DNA of 64,000 bases from NCBI GenBank assembly GCA_963730325.1, contig CAVSRC010000019.1:124001-188000 (forward strand), read 5' to 3'. A program made the translations under genes and the position numbers. The notes below the pieces were generated by a model, which saw nothing but the letters and a program-made list of their open reading frames with translations, had not been told where the DNA came from and made no database searches. How positions within the stretch are numbered: the first letter of the stretch is position 1; every line of letters starts with the position of its first letter. This document shows, piece after piece, positions 25,816 to 34,516 of this stretch. The stretch comes from CAVSRC01 sp963730325 (GTDB taxonomy: Bacteria > Pseudomonadota > Alphaproteobacteria > Rhizobiales > Kaistiaceae).

Positions 25816-28050
25816 ATGGCTGAACCTGGAACCGGGGGCCGCGAAAAGACGGCAGCAAGGGACGGCGCGGAGACGACGCGCCGCGCGCCGCTCTCTTTTG
25901 CTCCGCCGGGACCGCTGGGTGTGTTCGTTGGCCGGCTCGGCGCCGCACGGCTCGGCCTCGCCGCCGCCTTCGAGCGCGAGATCGACGCCGGGCGCGGCTT
26001 CCTGTGGCTGCCGGTCGCCTTCGGGGTCGGCATCCTCGTCTATTTCGCGCTACCGGCCGAACCATGGGCGCCGGCTCTCGGTGCGGCGGCGGCCGCCCTG
26101 ATTGTGGCGACGTGGCGGGCGCGTTTCCGCGTCGTTGCCTTCCGGGTGCTGATTGTCGCCGCCTGTGTGGTCTGCGGCATGCTTGCGGCGAAGCTGAGGA
26201 CCGACGGGGTGGCGGCGCCGGTGATGGCGCGCGAGGCGACGGTGACCGTCTCCGGCTGGATCGCGGCGCGCGAGGAAGCGGCGCGGGGCGGGGCACGCAT
26301 TCTGCTCCGGGTGCACGACATGAGCGGACAACGGAGCGGCGCGACGCCGCGGCTGGTGCGCGTCACCGTGCGCAGCAAGGCCGACAGCCTCTCGGTGGGC
26401 GAGGCCATCACGCTGACGGCGCGGTTGCAGCCGCCGGGCGGTGCCGTGATGCCCGGCGGGTACGATTTTGCCCGCGCTGCCTATTATGCCGGGATCGGCG
26501 GCGTCGGCTTCGCCTATGGCGCGGCCAGGCCGGCCGATCTCGGGCCGGTGCCGACGGCGATCCGGCTGGCCGGACCGCTGGCTCACCTGCGCGACGCCAT
26601 TCGCCGGCGGATCGAGGCGGCGCTTCCGGGCGACACCGGCCATCTCGCCGCGGCCCTTGTGGTCGGCGACCGCGGCGGCATCGCCGAGAGCACGCAGGAC
26701 GCCATGCGCGCCTCGGGCCTGGCGCACATGCTGGCGATCTCCGGCCTGCACATGGCGCTTGTCGCCGGCACCGCCTTCTGGCTGATCCGCGCCCTGCTGG
26801 CGCTGTCGGCGGGGCTGGCGCTCAACTATCCGATCAAGAAATGGGCCGCCGCCGGCGCGCTCGCCATCGCCGCCGTCTATCTCGGCATTTCCGGCGCCGG
26901 CATTGCCACCCAGCGCGCCTTCGTCATGCTTGCCATCATGCTGGCAGCCGTGATGCTCGACCGGCCGGCGATCACGCTGCGCAACGTGGCGCTCGCCGCC
27001 TTCGTCATCCTCGTGCTGGCGCCGGAGAGCATCGCCACGGCGAGCTTCCAGATGTCGTTTGCCGCGACCGTGGCGCTGGTCTCCGGCTACGAGGCGGTCA
27101 CGGCCTGGCGCGAGCGCCGGCTCAACCTCGACACGCGGGCCGGCGCCGGCGTGGCCGGACGGCTCCGGCGCTCGGTGACGAGCCTGGCGCTGACCTCGCT
27201 TATTGCGGGACTGGCGACGGCGCCGCTCGCCGCCTTCCACTTCCAGCGCGTGGCGCCGCTGACGCTGATCGCCAACCTCGCCGCCATGCCGGTGGTCGGG
27301 ACGATCGTCATGCCCATGGCGCTGGCGGCCCTGGTGCTCATGCCCTTCGGGCTGGAGGCCGTGCCGCTGACGGCGATGGGCTGGGGGCTCGACTGGGTGA
27401 CGGCGGTGGCGCGGCAGGTGGCGGAATGGTCGGCGGGCCACGGGGTCGTGGCGGCGATGCCGCTCCTGTCGCTGGCGCTCACCGCCGGCGGCTTCCTGTG
27501 GCTGGCGCTGTGGCGCGAGCGCTGGCGCCTCGCCGGGCTGGTGCCGATGGCGCTGGCCCTGCCGGTGGCGCTGATGGCGTCCCACCCGGACGTGCTGATC
27601 GACGATCGCGGGATCACGGTGGCGGCGCGCGGGGCGGACGGGCGCTATGCCATCGTCAACGGCAAGGGCGAGAGCTTCGTCGTCGACAACTGGCTCCGGG
27701 CCGACGGCGACGGGCGGGAACCGGGCGATGCCACGTTGACCGCCGCCGTCGCGTGCGATGCGCTCGGCTGCGTGACACCGCTGGGCGGGGCGGGCGCAAA
27801 GGTGGCGGTTGCCGGTTCGCGCGCCGCGCTGGCGGAGGATTGCCGCATGGCGGCGGTGGTGGTGTCGCGTTTCCCGGTGCCGCCGGGATGCCGCGACCGG
27901 GCTTTCGTCATCGACAGGCGGGACGTGGCGCGCCACGGCGCCCACGCGCTTACCGTGGTGGGCAGGGACGGGTCAGGCCGGCCGGTCTTCCGGGTGACGC
28001 ACGCCTATCCCGACGTGCGGCGGCCGTTCATGCCGCCGGTGCGGGAGTAG
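25816..28050 (+). CDS. comEC: ComEC/Rec2 family DNA uptake membrane protein
   Basis: Inner-membrane channel for DNA uptake in transformable bacteria. 744 residues. An N-terminal DUF4131-type region (two membrane segments, then an OB-like part with VSGWIAAREEAARGGARILL) leads into the Competence core with SGLAHMLAISGLHMALVAG, the family signature, and about eight further membrane segments up to residue ~590. The C-terminal part lacks a recognisable metallo-beta-lactamase HxHxDH motif, as in other alphaproteobacterial versions. Whether the host is competent cannot be judged. It converges on lexA. Confidence 0.92.
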   Translation: MAEPGTGGREKTAARDGAETTRRAPLSFAPPGPLGVFVGRLGAARLGLAAAFEREIDAGRGFLWLPVAFGVGILVYFALPAEPWAPALGAAAAALIVATWRARFRVVAFRVLIVAACVVCGMLAAKLRTDGVAAPVMAREATVTVSGWIAAREEAARGGARILLRVHDMSGQRSGATPRLVRVTVRSKADSLSVGEAITLTARLQPPGGAVMPGGYDFARAAYYAGIGGVGFAYGAARPADLGPVPTAIRLAGPLAHLRDAIRRRIEAALPGDTGHLAAALVVGDRGGIAESTQDAMRASGLAHMLAISGLHMALVAGTAFWLIRALLALSAGLALNYPIKKWAAAGALAIAAVYLGISGAGIATQRAFVMLAIMLAAVMLDRPAITLRNVALAAFVILVLAPESIATASFQMSFAATVALVSGYEAVTAWRERRLNLDTRAGAGVAGRLRRSVTSLALTSLIAGLATAPLAAFHFQRVAPLTLIANLAAMPVVGTIVMPMALAALVLMPFGLEAVPLTAMGWGLDWVTAVARQVAEWSAGHGVVAAMPLLSLALTAGGFLWLALWRERWRLAGLVPMALALPVALMASHPDVLIDDRGITVAARGADGRYAIVNGKGESFVVDNWLRADGDGREPGDATLTAAVACDALGCVTPLGGAGAKVAVAGSRAALAEDCRMAAVVVSRFPVPPGCRDRAFVIDRRDVARHGAHALTVVGRDGSGRPVFRVTHAYPDVRRPFMPPVRE

Positions 28051-28071
28051 GTCGGCACGACCGGGGCAGGC

Positions 28072-28107
28072 CCGTCATCACCGGGACGAGCCCGGCCATG
28101 ACGAAGG
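28072..28107. repeat. Short palindromic intergenic element between comEC and lexA
   Basis: CGTCATCACCGGGACGAGC followed by CCGGCCATGACG: imperfect inverted ends (CGTCAT/ATGACG) around CCGGG-ACGAG-CCCGG. It lies between converging genes and may serve as a terminator; the look is that of dispersed rhizobial palindromes. Confidence 0.5.
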
Positions 28108-28119
28108 GGAATGTGGCGC

Positions 28120-28824
28120 CTAGTACCGCCGGATGAGGCCGACGAGACGGCCCTGAACGCGGACCCGATCGGGCCCGAAGATGCGCGTCTCGTAGGCCGG
28201 GTTGGCGGCCTCCAGAGCGATCGAGGCGCCCTTGCGACGCAGCCGCTTCAGCGTCGCCTCCTCCTCATCGACCAGGGCCACGACGATATCGCCATTGTCG
28301 GCGCTGTCGCTGCGGCGGATGAGCACCGTGTCGCCATCGAGAATGCCGGCCTCGATCATCGAATCGCCGCGCACCTCGAGAGCGAAGTGTTCGCCGGGCG
28401 TCAGCATGTCGGGCGGTACGCTGATGGTGTGGCTCTGATGCTGGATGGCATCGATCGGCACGCCGGCGGCGATGCGGCCCATGACCGGCACGAGCACGGG
28501 CTCGTTGCTGTTGGCACTCTCCGGTGCGCTGCGCATGCGGCCGAGATTGCCCTCGATGACGCTCGGCGAGAAGCCGCGCGCGCGCGCCGGCGCCAGGCTC
28601 GGCTGCATGGACTCGGGCAGGCGGATGACCTCCAGCGCCCGCGCCCGGTTGGGCAGGCGCTTGATGAAGCCGCGCTCCTCCAGCGCCTTGATGAGGCGGT
28701 GGATGCCGGACTTGGAGCGCAGGTCGAGAGCGTCCTTCATCTCGTCAAAGGAGGGCGGAATGCCGCTCTCCTTCAGGCGCTCATGCACAAACACGAGCAA
28801 TTCGAGTTGTTTGCGTGTCAGCAT
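28120..28824 (-). CDS. lexA: SOS repressor LexA
   Basis: Represses DNA-damage genes and self-cleaves with RecA filaments. 234 residues. The winged helix is at 1-65 (MLTRKQLELLVFVHERLKES). The cleavage bond is Ala120-Gly121 in GRIAAGVPI; catalytic Ser155 is in EVRGDSMIEAG and Lys193 in EEATLKRLRR. The linker (66-110) is long, as in alphaproteobacteria. A LexA box lies about 60 bases upstream of the start, so it should autoregulate. Confidence 0.98.
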   Translation of the reverse strand: MLTRKQLELLVFVHERLKESGIPPSFDEMKDALDLRSKSGIHRLIKALEERGFIKRLPNRARALEVIRLPESMQPSLAPARARGFSPSVIEGNLGRMRSAPESANSNEPVLVPVMGRIAAGVPIDAIQHQSHTISVPPDMLTPGEHFALEVRGDSMIEAGILDGDTVLIRRSDSADNGDIVVALVDEEEATLKRLRRKGASIALEAANPAYETRIFGPDRVRVQGRLVGLIRRY

Positions 28825-28877
28825 CGGTGTGTCCCGTGCGTTCGGCAGAATCGGTACAAATCAGGAACAAAATACAT

Positions 28878-28892
28878 GTTCCTTATGTGTTC
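28878..28892. promoter_or_regulatory. LexA operator (SOS box) upstream of lexA
   Basis: GTTC-CTTATGT-GTTC, an exact GTTC-N7-GTTC, the alphaproteobacterial LexA box; it reads GAAC-N7-GAAC on the other strand. A nearby GTAC-AAATCAG-GAAC at 28854-28868 may be a weaker second site. It lies between lexA and a small rightward ORF and could serve both. Confidence 0.85.
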
Positions 28893-28937
28893 CACAACCC
28901 CTCTTGAGATTCGGTAAAGGCGATAGTCGGGGCGTTC

Positions 28938-29240
28938 ATGGTGCCGGTGCCGCAGGTCCCTTCTCGGGAGGTCTTCAACACCTGGCTGGAAGAGCAGTGC
29001 CGCAAGCGCCAGGCCGACATCCTGCGCGGGCAGACGGAGACGATCGGACAGCGCCTCGTGCGCGATCTCGACGCCATGGTCGAGATGTTCTCAAAGTTGC
29101 TGTCTCCGGCGACTACAGTTTCGCATCCGGCGGACGCAGCGTGCCCCTTCGATGCGCACGCCGTTCATCCGTCTGCCCCAGGACAACATCGTCGCAATTG
29201 CGAACGACCTGACTTTGCGATTCGACCTCGAAGCTCATGA
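28938..29240 (+). CDS. Small hypothetical ORF, possibly truncated
   Basis: 100 codons from ATG 28938. The first ~52 residues (start MVPVPQVPSREVFNTWLEEQ) are charged and plausibly helical, like a real protein. From about residue 60 the translation turns into low-complexity Pro/His/Ala text, which suggests a frameshift or a gene cut at the edge of the adjoining accessory segment. It is divergent from lexA and close to the SOS box. I do not recognise it. Confidence 0.35.
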   Translation: MVPVPQVPSREVFNTWLEEQCRKRQADILRGQTETIGQRLVRDLDAMVEMFSKLLSPATTVSHPADAACPFDAHAVHPSAPGQHRRNCERPDFAIRPRSS

Positions 29241-29268
29241 CGAGCCTTTGCATCTGGCGGAAGTCGCT

Positions 29269-29814
29269 TCAGTGCTCATGGATGATTTCCGCAACACAGT
29301 TGGCGGCGACATGCGCGATCTTGCTCTTGAGCTCGGGCGTGATCGTCACACGGTCGAGCGCGCCGGGGATCAGATGGCAGGCGTTCTTGACCGAGCCGTT
29401 GACGACGACGTGGGTTCTCTCGAACAACTCGGGAATGTCATGGTAGCAGGTCTTGCAGTTGGTGCACCTGGCGACGTCTTCCTCCGCCAGCGACACCGCC
29501 GCCGCGGGCGCCGCAGAGCGGTCATCGACGATTTTGGTGACGTCTTCCTCCGGCACCGCCGACCCGTTGGCCTTCGCCGCCGCGGGCGCCGCAGAGTGCT
29601 CATGGATGATTTCCGCAACACAGTTGGCGGCGACATGCGCGATCTTGCTCTTGAGCTCGGGCGTGATCGTCACCCGGTCGAGCGCGCCGGGGATCAGATG
29701 GCAGGCGTTCTTGACCGAGCCGTTGACGACGACGCGGGTTCTCTCGAACAACTCGGGAAGCTCATGGTAGCAAGTCTTGCAGTTGGTGCACTTGGCGACG
29801 TCTTCCTCCGCCAG
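29269..29814 (-). repeat. In-frame tandem duplication in the oxidoreductase gene (period 324 bp)
   Basis: Bases 29269-29490 and 29593-29814 agree over about 222 bases with only a handful of substitutions, at a period of 324 bases (108 codons). Each copy encodes CTNCKTCYH..PELFERT..VVVNGSVKNACHLIPGAL. The segment between carries a second short repeat (SAAPAAA). The high DNA identity points to a recent duplication or ongoing gene conversion. Confidence 0.9.
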
Positions 29815-32800
29815 TAACACCGCCGCCTCGTTGGATTTCGCCGGCGCGGTCGCCGCAGACGGCTCAGCCGTCGCCGCGCGCGCGTCGACCGCCTCTTCGT
29901 ACTGACGCCGCAGCGTCTCCAGCTCGAGGTGGTGACTGGCGTCGAGCCGGGCGACATCCTGACCAGCGAGATACTGCAGGGTGCGCCAGTGGCGCCGACG
30001 TTCCTCGACCAACGCGACGACCGTCGAAGCGACCTCCATCTTGACCAGCTTCTTGTCTTCGTCGACCGACCAGACGAATGGCGTCTTGCCGATCCGGTCG
30101 GCCTGGACGAGGTCGATATACTCGTGCAGCGGGACGCCCGCCGCGTCGCCCTTGAGCGGACGGAACTGCTTCTTGAACCGACCTTCGGTCAACGCGAAGT
30201 CAGCGGGCGTCAGCGGGACGTCCATCAGCCTGGTCGCGCCGTTCTCGACATATTCGAGCGTCGTTGTGGTCCAGTCCTGGTCGATTGCGGGGTTGCCCTC
30301 GATCGAGAAGCGGCTGTGCAGGTCGGCGCCGCGGCGCGGATCATGGACGAACAGCGGGTTCATCCGGCTTTCAACGGCGACGCCGCCGTGCCGGTTGGCT
30401 TGTGAGTCGGTCATTCCCTGCTCGCCCTGGCAGGGCGTGTAGACGTCGAGCACGGAGGGCGAACCGTTGTGGTTGAGGAACTCGACCACGTGCTTGAGGA
30501 AGTGCCCCTGCATCGAGGCGCAGCTCTGCACGACGTAGACATTCGGGTGGAAGGCGGCGATGAGCGCAAGCTCCTTGCGCCGTTCCTGCTTGCCCGAATG
30601 GGCTACGCCGTAGCGGGCGAGGTCGGAATCCTGGCCGGTGAGGCTGGCCGTGGAGGCCTGGCCGCCGGTGTTGGAATAGGCGCCGGTGTTCAGCACCACG
30701 ACCTTGATCGGCGTCGAGGTGGTGAGAACGCGCGACAAGGCGCCGAAGCCGATGTCGTAGGTCGCGCCGTCGCCGCCGATGCTCAGCACCGTCGGCAGCT
30801 GGTTCAGCTCTTCAGGCGTGAACTCGCTCCAGCTCAAGGTGCGCAGCACCTGGTCGTGCACCTGCGGATCGTAGGCGTCGTCGCGCTCGAGCTTGGCGAC
30901 GCGCAGCGCGCGCACCTGTTCGACAGCGTCGGCGCCGAGGCCTTCGAACACGCCCTTGGCGACCGCAGGCGAGTCCTGGAACAGGCTGTTGACCCATGGA
31001 TCGGTGTAGGGATTGAACGGGAAGGTCGAGGCGTAGACGCTGCTGCAGCCGGTCGCGTTGGAGATCACGGCGCTGGCCGGTCCGTCACCGCGCGGTCCGC
31101 TCTCGAGCAGATAGAGGCACTTCTCCAGGGTCGCGACCGTGGTGGCGATACGCTGCTTGCGCTGCGGATCGTCGGGGGTGTCGACCACCGAACCGAGCTT
31201 GGCGTTGAGCTGGTCGATCAGGTCCTCGACTTCGCGGATCTGCTGGCGCCGCCGCTTGTTGTGGATCGCATGATTGGTCGCGGTCACCAGGCGGATCGCG
31301 GTCACCTCGCCGCAGCCGCGGCAAGCGCCGTGACCACCGGTGGTGGCGTAGTAGTTGTGGCGATCGAGCATCAGCCGCTTCGTCTCGCCGCCGGGGTCGG
31401 TGGCGCCGTCGACGAAGCGCGCCGGGGTGTTCGGCGTGCGGCTCAGGAATTCGAACCGCGCCTGCATCATGTCGAGCAGGTCAGGGTCCTGCTGGCGCTC
31501 GACGAGCGCATGCGGGCCGCAGACGTCGACGCATTCGAGGCAGCCAGTGCACTTCCACGGATCGATCACCGCGGAGAACAGGCCGCCCGAACCCGGCGTG
31601 GCGCTTTCGGCGGTGTCGAAGAACGGCCGGGTCCTGGCGACCGGGAACGCGACCAGCGCGTTGGAGAGCTTGCGCAGGTTGCCGCGCAGGACCGCGCTGT
31701 CGACCGACAGGCCTTCCGCCGCAGCGGCGACGATCTCGTGGAAGGGCTTGGGCGACTTGTCGTGCCGATAGACCTCGCGCGCAGCGTCGGCGAGTGGATG
31801 GACGAGATTGCGCAGCGCCTCGCGTTGCCCCACGGCGATGTCGAGTTGACGGACCGCGGTGAGCAGCAGGTCGTCGATGTCGTGCACGGTGTTGGGGATC
31901 GCCGCGTCGGGGCAGGCGAGGGCGCATTCCATGCAGCCGGTGCACAGGTCGGGCAGGAATTCCGGCGCCTTCAGCCGGAACAGGCCCTTGTCCTTGCCGG
32001 CGGCGCTGCCTGCGGGAATGAACATGCCCGTGCCCGGCAGTACCGGCGCTTCGGCGATCGCGCCTTCGCGGAAGGCGGTGGCGTAGACGTCGTCGAAATA
32101 GGCGGGGTCGAGGAAGCCCGAAGGCGCCGCCGACGAATTGGCGCGGCAGAACGCGGCTGACAGGCCGACCGTGCGGCCGGCGCGCGCCGCGACCACGGTC
32201 TCGGCGAGAGCGAATTCGGGCTGATTGTAGTCGACGCGCTGCGTCGCGGCGAGACCGTCCTGGATCACCGCCATGTTGCCTTCGACCACCGCGCCGCCCT
32301 TGGCGCCGAACTTCTTCGAAATCTGCTGACGGATCTTCTTCAGCACCGCCTCCTGCGGCGCGCCAGCGGTCACCTGTTCGCAATTGCCGCAGATCGCGCC
32401 GATGAAGGCGATGCCCATCATGCGGGTTTCGAGTTCCGGACGCGGCGCGTGGCGCTTGGCGACCGCGAAACCGTCGAGGACGAAGAAATTGATCTTCCTG
32501 TCGCGGATCGTCTTGCGCGCCGCCGCCGGCAGTTCTTTCCAAACTTCGAGCGGCGACAGGTTCGACTGCAACATGAACGTGCCGCCCTCGACCAGGCCGC
32601 GCAACGGGTTGCTGTGGCTGAACACCTTGTGATCAGGGGAGACGACGATTTCGACGTCCTCGAGGTCGGCGTTGGTCAGCAGCACGGGCTCGGGGCTCAG
32701 CGTGATGTAGTAGTTGGTCGGCGCGCCGCTCTTCTCCGAGCCGTACTTTGGCGCCGCCTTCGAATGAAGGTCGAGAACGCCGGCGAGAATGTCGGTGAGC

Positions 32801-34476
32801 AGTTTGCCGGTGGCGATGGTGCCGTAACCGCCAACCGAGTGGAAGCGGGTGCGGAAGGCGCCCTTGGGCAGCAGGTCCGGGTTCGGTCCGGTCTCGAGCG
32901 CCATGAACTCGGTTTCGGGATAGGCCGCCTTCAACCGCGCCTGCAGCGCCGCCGCGCGCGGGCTGACGTTCTTGGAGAAGAACTGCGAGCCGAGGTAGAC
33001 GAACGGGGCGTTCTTCTCTTCCATGTTCTTGTAGGCGGCGACGAGATGGCGCGGTTGCAGGTCGTGCGCGCCGAGACCGAAGATCGCGGTAATGACCTTG
33101 GGCGATTGCCGCAGTGGCGGGATGTCGGGGTGCTCAGCGCCTTCGGCGTTCTCGCGCGCCTTGAACAAGGCCTGGGTCACGAGGCTGGTGAGCGCGGTGA
33201 CGTCGCTGCGCTCGAGCACGGTGACCGCCTTCTTGCCCTTGAGGGCGGCGACGACTTCGGCCTCGGGGAAGGGCTGTAGCATCTTGATCGAGATGACGCC
33301 GACCTTCTTGCCCTTGCTGCGCAGATAGGCCGCGACCGCCTGGGCGTCGTCGGTGACGGAGCCGAGGCCGAGCAGGACGGTCTCGGCGTCGTCGCACAGG
33401 TAGGTCAGGATCGGCGCGTAGGAGCGCCCGGTCAGCTTCGAATATTCCGCCATTGCTTCGCGGGCGATGTGGGGAACCTCGCTGACGAAATGGGTGCGAT
33501 GGTCGACCGAGCCGGCCTGGAAGTCGGGCTGGTTCTGAACGCCGCCGGTGAGGCCGGGGTTGTGCACGTCGACGAGCGCGGGAACGAGTTGGCGCGTGCC
33601 CTTCTCGAAGGCGTTGAGCCACTGGCGCCGCCACTGGCCGCGCAATTCCTCCGGCACGAGGTCGAGCGACTTGTCGATCATGGCGCCGGCGTTGTCGCGC
33701 TCGATCGCTTCCTCGTTGGCGTCGAGGAAGGCGCGCAGCCCAGCGATCGCGCCGTCGGCGAAATCATGGGCGCGGCGGGTCAGGTACTGGCGCAGCTGGA
33801 ACACGCGGCCCTTGGCGCCGAACAGCATGTCCTGGGCGACGGTCGGGCTCTTGATGCGGCCGGCGGGATCGCCGAGGAACTCGCGCAGGAGCTCAGGCTC
33901 CGGCATGCTCGCTTCGGTCATCATGTGGCTGGTGGCGAAGCCGTCCATCGCATTGGCGACGGGGATCAGCGACATCGCGCTGAGCTTGTAGGAGATCGCC
34001 GCGAGGTCGGCGGCTTCCTGTGCGTTGGAGCCGAACAGGATCGTGTAGCCGGACTGCAGCAGGGCGTAGACGTCGTCGTGGCCCGCCATGACGTTGAGCG
34101 AGTGCTTGGAGACGACGCGCGCCGCCACCTGCAAAACAAAACCGCCGACACGCTTGCCGACGGTTACGTAGTGCAATTCCATCCCGTAGAGGATGCCCTG
34201 GCTCGAAGAGGCGTTGGATACGAACTTGCCGCCGGTCAACGCCGCGCCGAGCGCGCCGCTCTGGGCCGAATGCTCGCCCTCGGGCTCGAAGAAGAACGGG
34301 TGCTTGCCCCAGACGTTGAGGCCGCCATTGGCGCGGAACGCCTCGTAGATTTCCGAGATTTCGGTCGAGGGCGTGATCGGGTAGCCGATGACGCCGCCGC
34401 ACACGCGGCTCATCACTTCGGCGACAGCGCCGTTGCCGTGGATGACGGTCGGCAGTCCGGGGTACTTGACGGTCAT
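29269..34476 (-). CDS. NifJ-type pyruvate (2-oxoacid):ferredoxin oxidoreductase with duplicated C-terminal ferredoxin-like module
   Basis: CoA-dependent oxidative decarboxylation of a 2-oxoacid, passing electrons to ferredoxin or flavodoxin. 1735 residues against about 1170-1200 for ordinary NifJ. Order: domain I (GYPITPSTEISEIYEAF), gamma-type domain (HSVGGYGTIATGKLL), two Cys motifs CTGCMECALACP (~841) and CTGCLECVDVC (~975), about 135 residues apart, then the TPP domain with GACRGCGE (~1050) and GGDGATYDIG (~1230). After a linker (~1500-1555) two nearly identical modules with CTNCKTCYH end the chain. The substrate is unproven. It is the last gene of a three-gene operon, 40 bases after the epimerase. 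Confidence 0.9.
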   Translation of the reverse strand: MTVKYPGLPTVIHGNGAVAEVMSRVCGGVIGYPITPSTEISEIYEAFRANGGLNVWGKHPFFFEPEGEHSAQSGALGAALTGGKFVSNASSSQGILYGMELHYVTVGKRVGGFVLQVAARVVSKHSLNVMAGHDDVYALLQSGYTILFGSNAQEAADLAAISYKLSAMSLIPVANAMDGFATSHMMTEASMPEPELLREFLGDPAGRIKSPTVAQDMLFGAKGRVFQLRQYLTRRAHDFADGAIAGLRAFLDANEEAIERDNAGAMIDKSLDLVPEELRGQWRRQWLNAFEKGTRQLVPALVDVHNPGLTGGVQNQPDFQAGSVDHRTHFVSEVPHIAREAMAEYSKLTGRSYAPILTYLCDDAETVLLGLGSVTDDAQAVAAYLRSKGKKVGVISIKMLQPFPEAEVVAALKGKKAVTVLERSDVTALTSLVTQALFKARENAEGAEHPDIPPLRQSPKVITAIFGLGAHDLQPRHLVAAYKNMEEKNAPFVYLGSQFFSKNVSPRAAALQARLKAAYPETEFMALETGPNPDLLPKGAFRTRFHSVGGYGTIATGKLLTDILAGVLDLHSKAAPKYGSEKSGAPTNYYITLSPEPVLLTNADLEDVEIVVSPDHKVFSHSNPLRGLVEGGTFMLQSNLSPLEVWKELPAAARKTIRDRKINFFVLDGFAVAKRHAPRPELETRMMGIAFIGAICGNCEQVTAGAPQEAVLKKIRQQISKKFGAKGGAVVEGNMAVIQDGLAATQRVDYNQPEFALAETVVAARAGRTVGLSAAFCRANSSAAPSGFLDPAYFDDVYATAFREGAIAEAPVLPGTGMFIPAGSAAGKDKGLFRLKAPEFLPDLCTGCMECALACPDAAIPNTVHDIDDLLLTAVRQLDIAVGQREALRNLVHPLADAAREVYRHDKSPKPFHEIVAAAAEGLSVDSAVLRGNLRKLSNALVAFPVARTRPFFDTAESATPGSGGLFSAVIDPWKCTGCLECVDVCGPHALVERQQDPDLLDMMQARFEFLSRTPNTPARFVDGATDPGGETKRLMLDRHNYYATTGGHGACRGCGEVTAIRLVTATNHAIHNKRRRQQIREVEDLIDQLNAKLGSVVDTPDDPQRKQRIATTVATLEKCLYLLESGPRGDGPASAVISNATGCSSVYASTFPFNPYTDPWVNSLFQDSPAVAKGVFEGLGADAVEQVRALRVAKLERDDAYDPQVHDQVLRTLSWSEFTPEELNQLPTVLSIGGDGATYDIGFGALSRVLTTSTPIKVVVLNTGAYSNTGGQASTASLTGQDSDLARYGVAHSGKQERRKELALIAAFHPNVYVVQSCASMQGHFLKHVVEFLNHNGSPSVLDVYTPCQGEQGMTDSQANRHGGVAVESRMNPLFVHDPRRGADLHSRFSIEGNPAIDQDWTTTTLEYVENGATRLMDVPLTPADFALTEGRFKKQFRPLKGDAAGVPLHEYIDLVQADRIGKTPFVWSVDEDKKLVKMEVASTVVALVEERRRHWRTLQYLAGQDVARLDASHHLELETLRRQYEEAVDARAATAEPSAATAPAKSNEAAVLLAEEDVAKCTNCKTCYHELPELFERTRVVVNGSVKNACHLIPGALDRVTITPELKSKIAHVAANCVAEIIHEHSAAPAAAKANGSAVPEEDVTKIVDDRSAAPAAAVSLAEEDVARCTNCKTCYHDIPELFERTHVVVNGSVKNACHLIPGALDRVTITPELKSKIAHVAANCVAEIIHEH

Positions 34477-34516
34477 TTCGTCCCTCGTGGATTGGCGCGG
34501 CGGCGAGGAGCCTCCT

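Noticed and set aside
26004..28136. Second long frame on the plus strand across comEC, and a 631-codon minus-strand frame
   Set aside because: Both are low-complexity Arg/Gly/Ala shadows; the comEC frame has the family signature and membrane segments.
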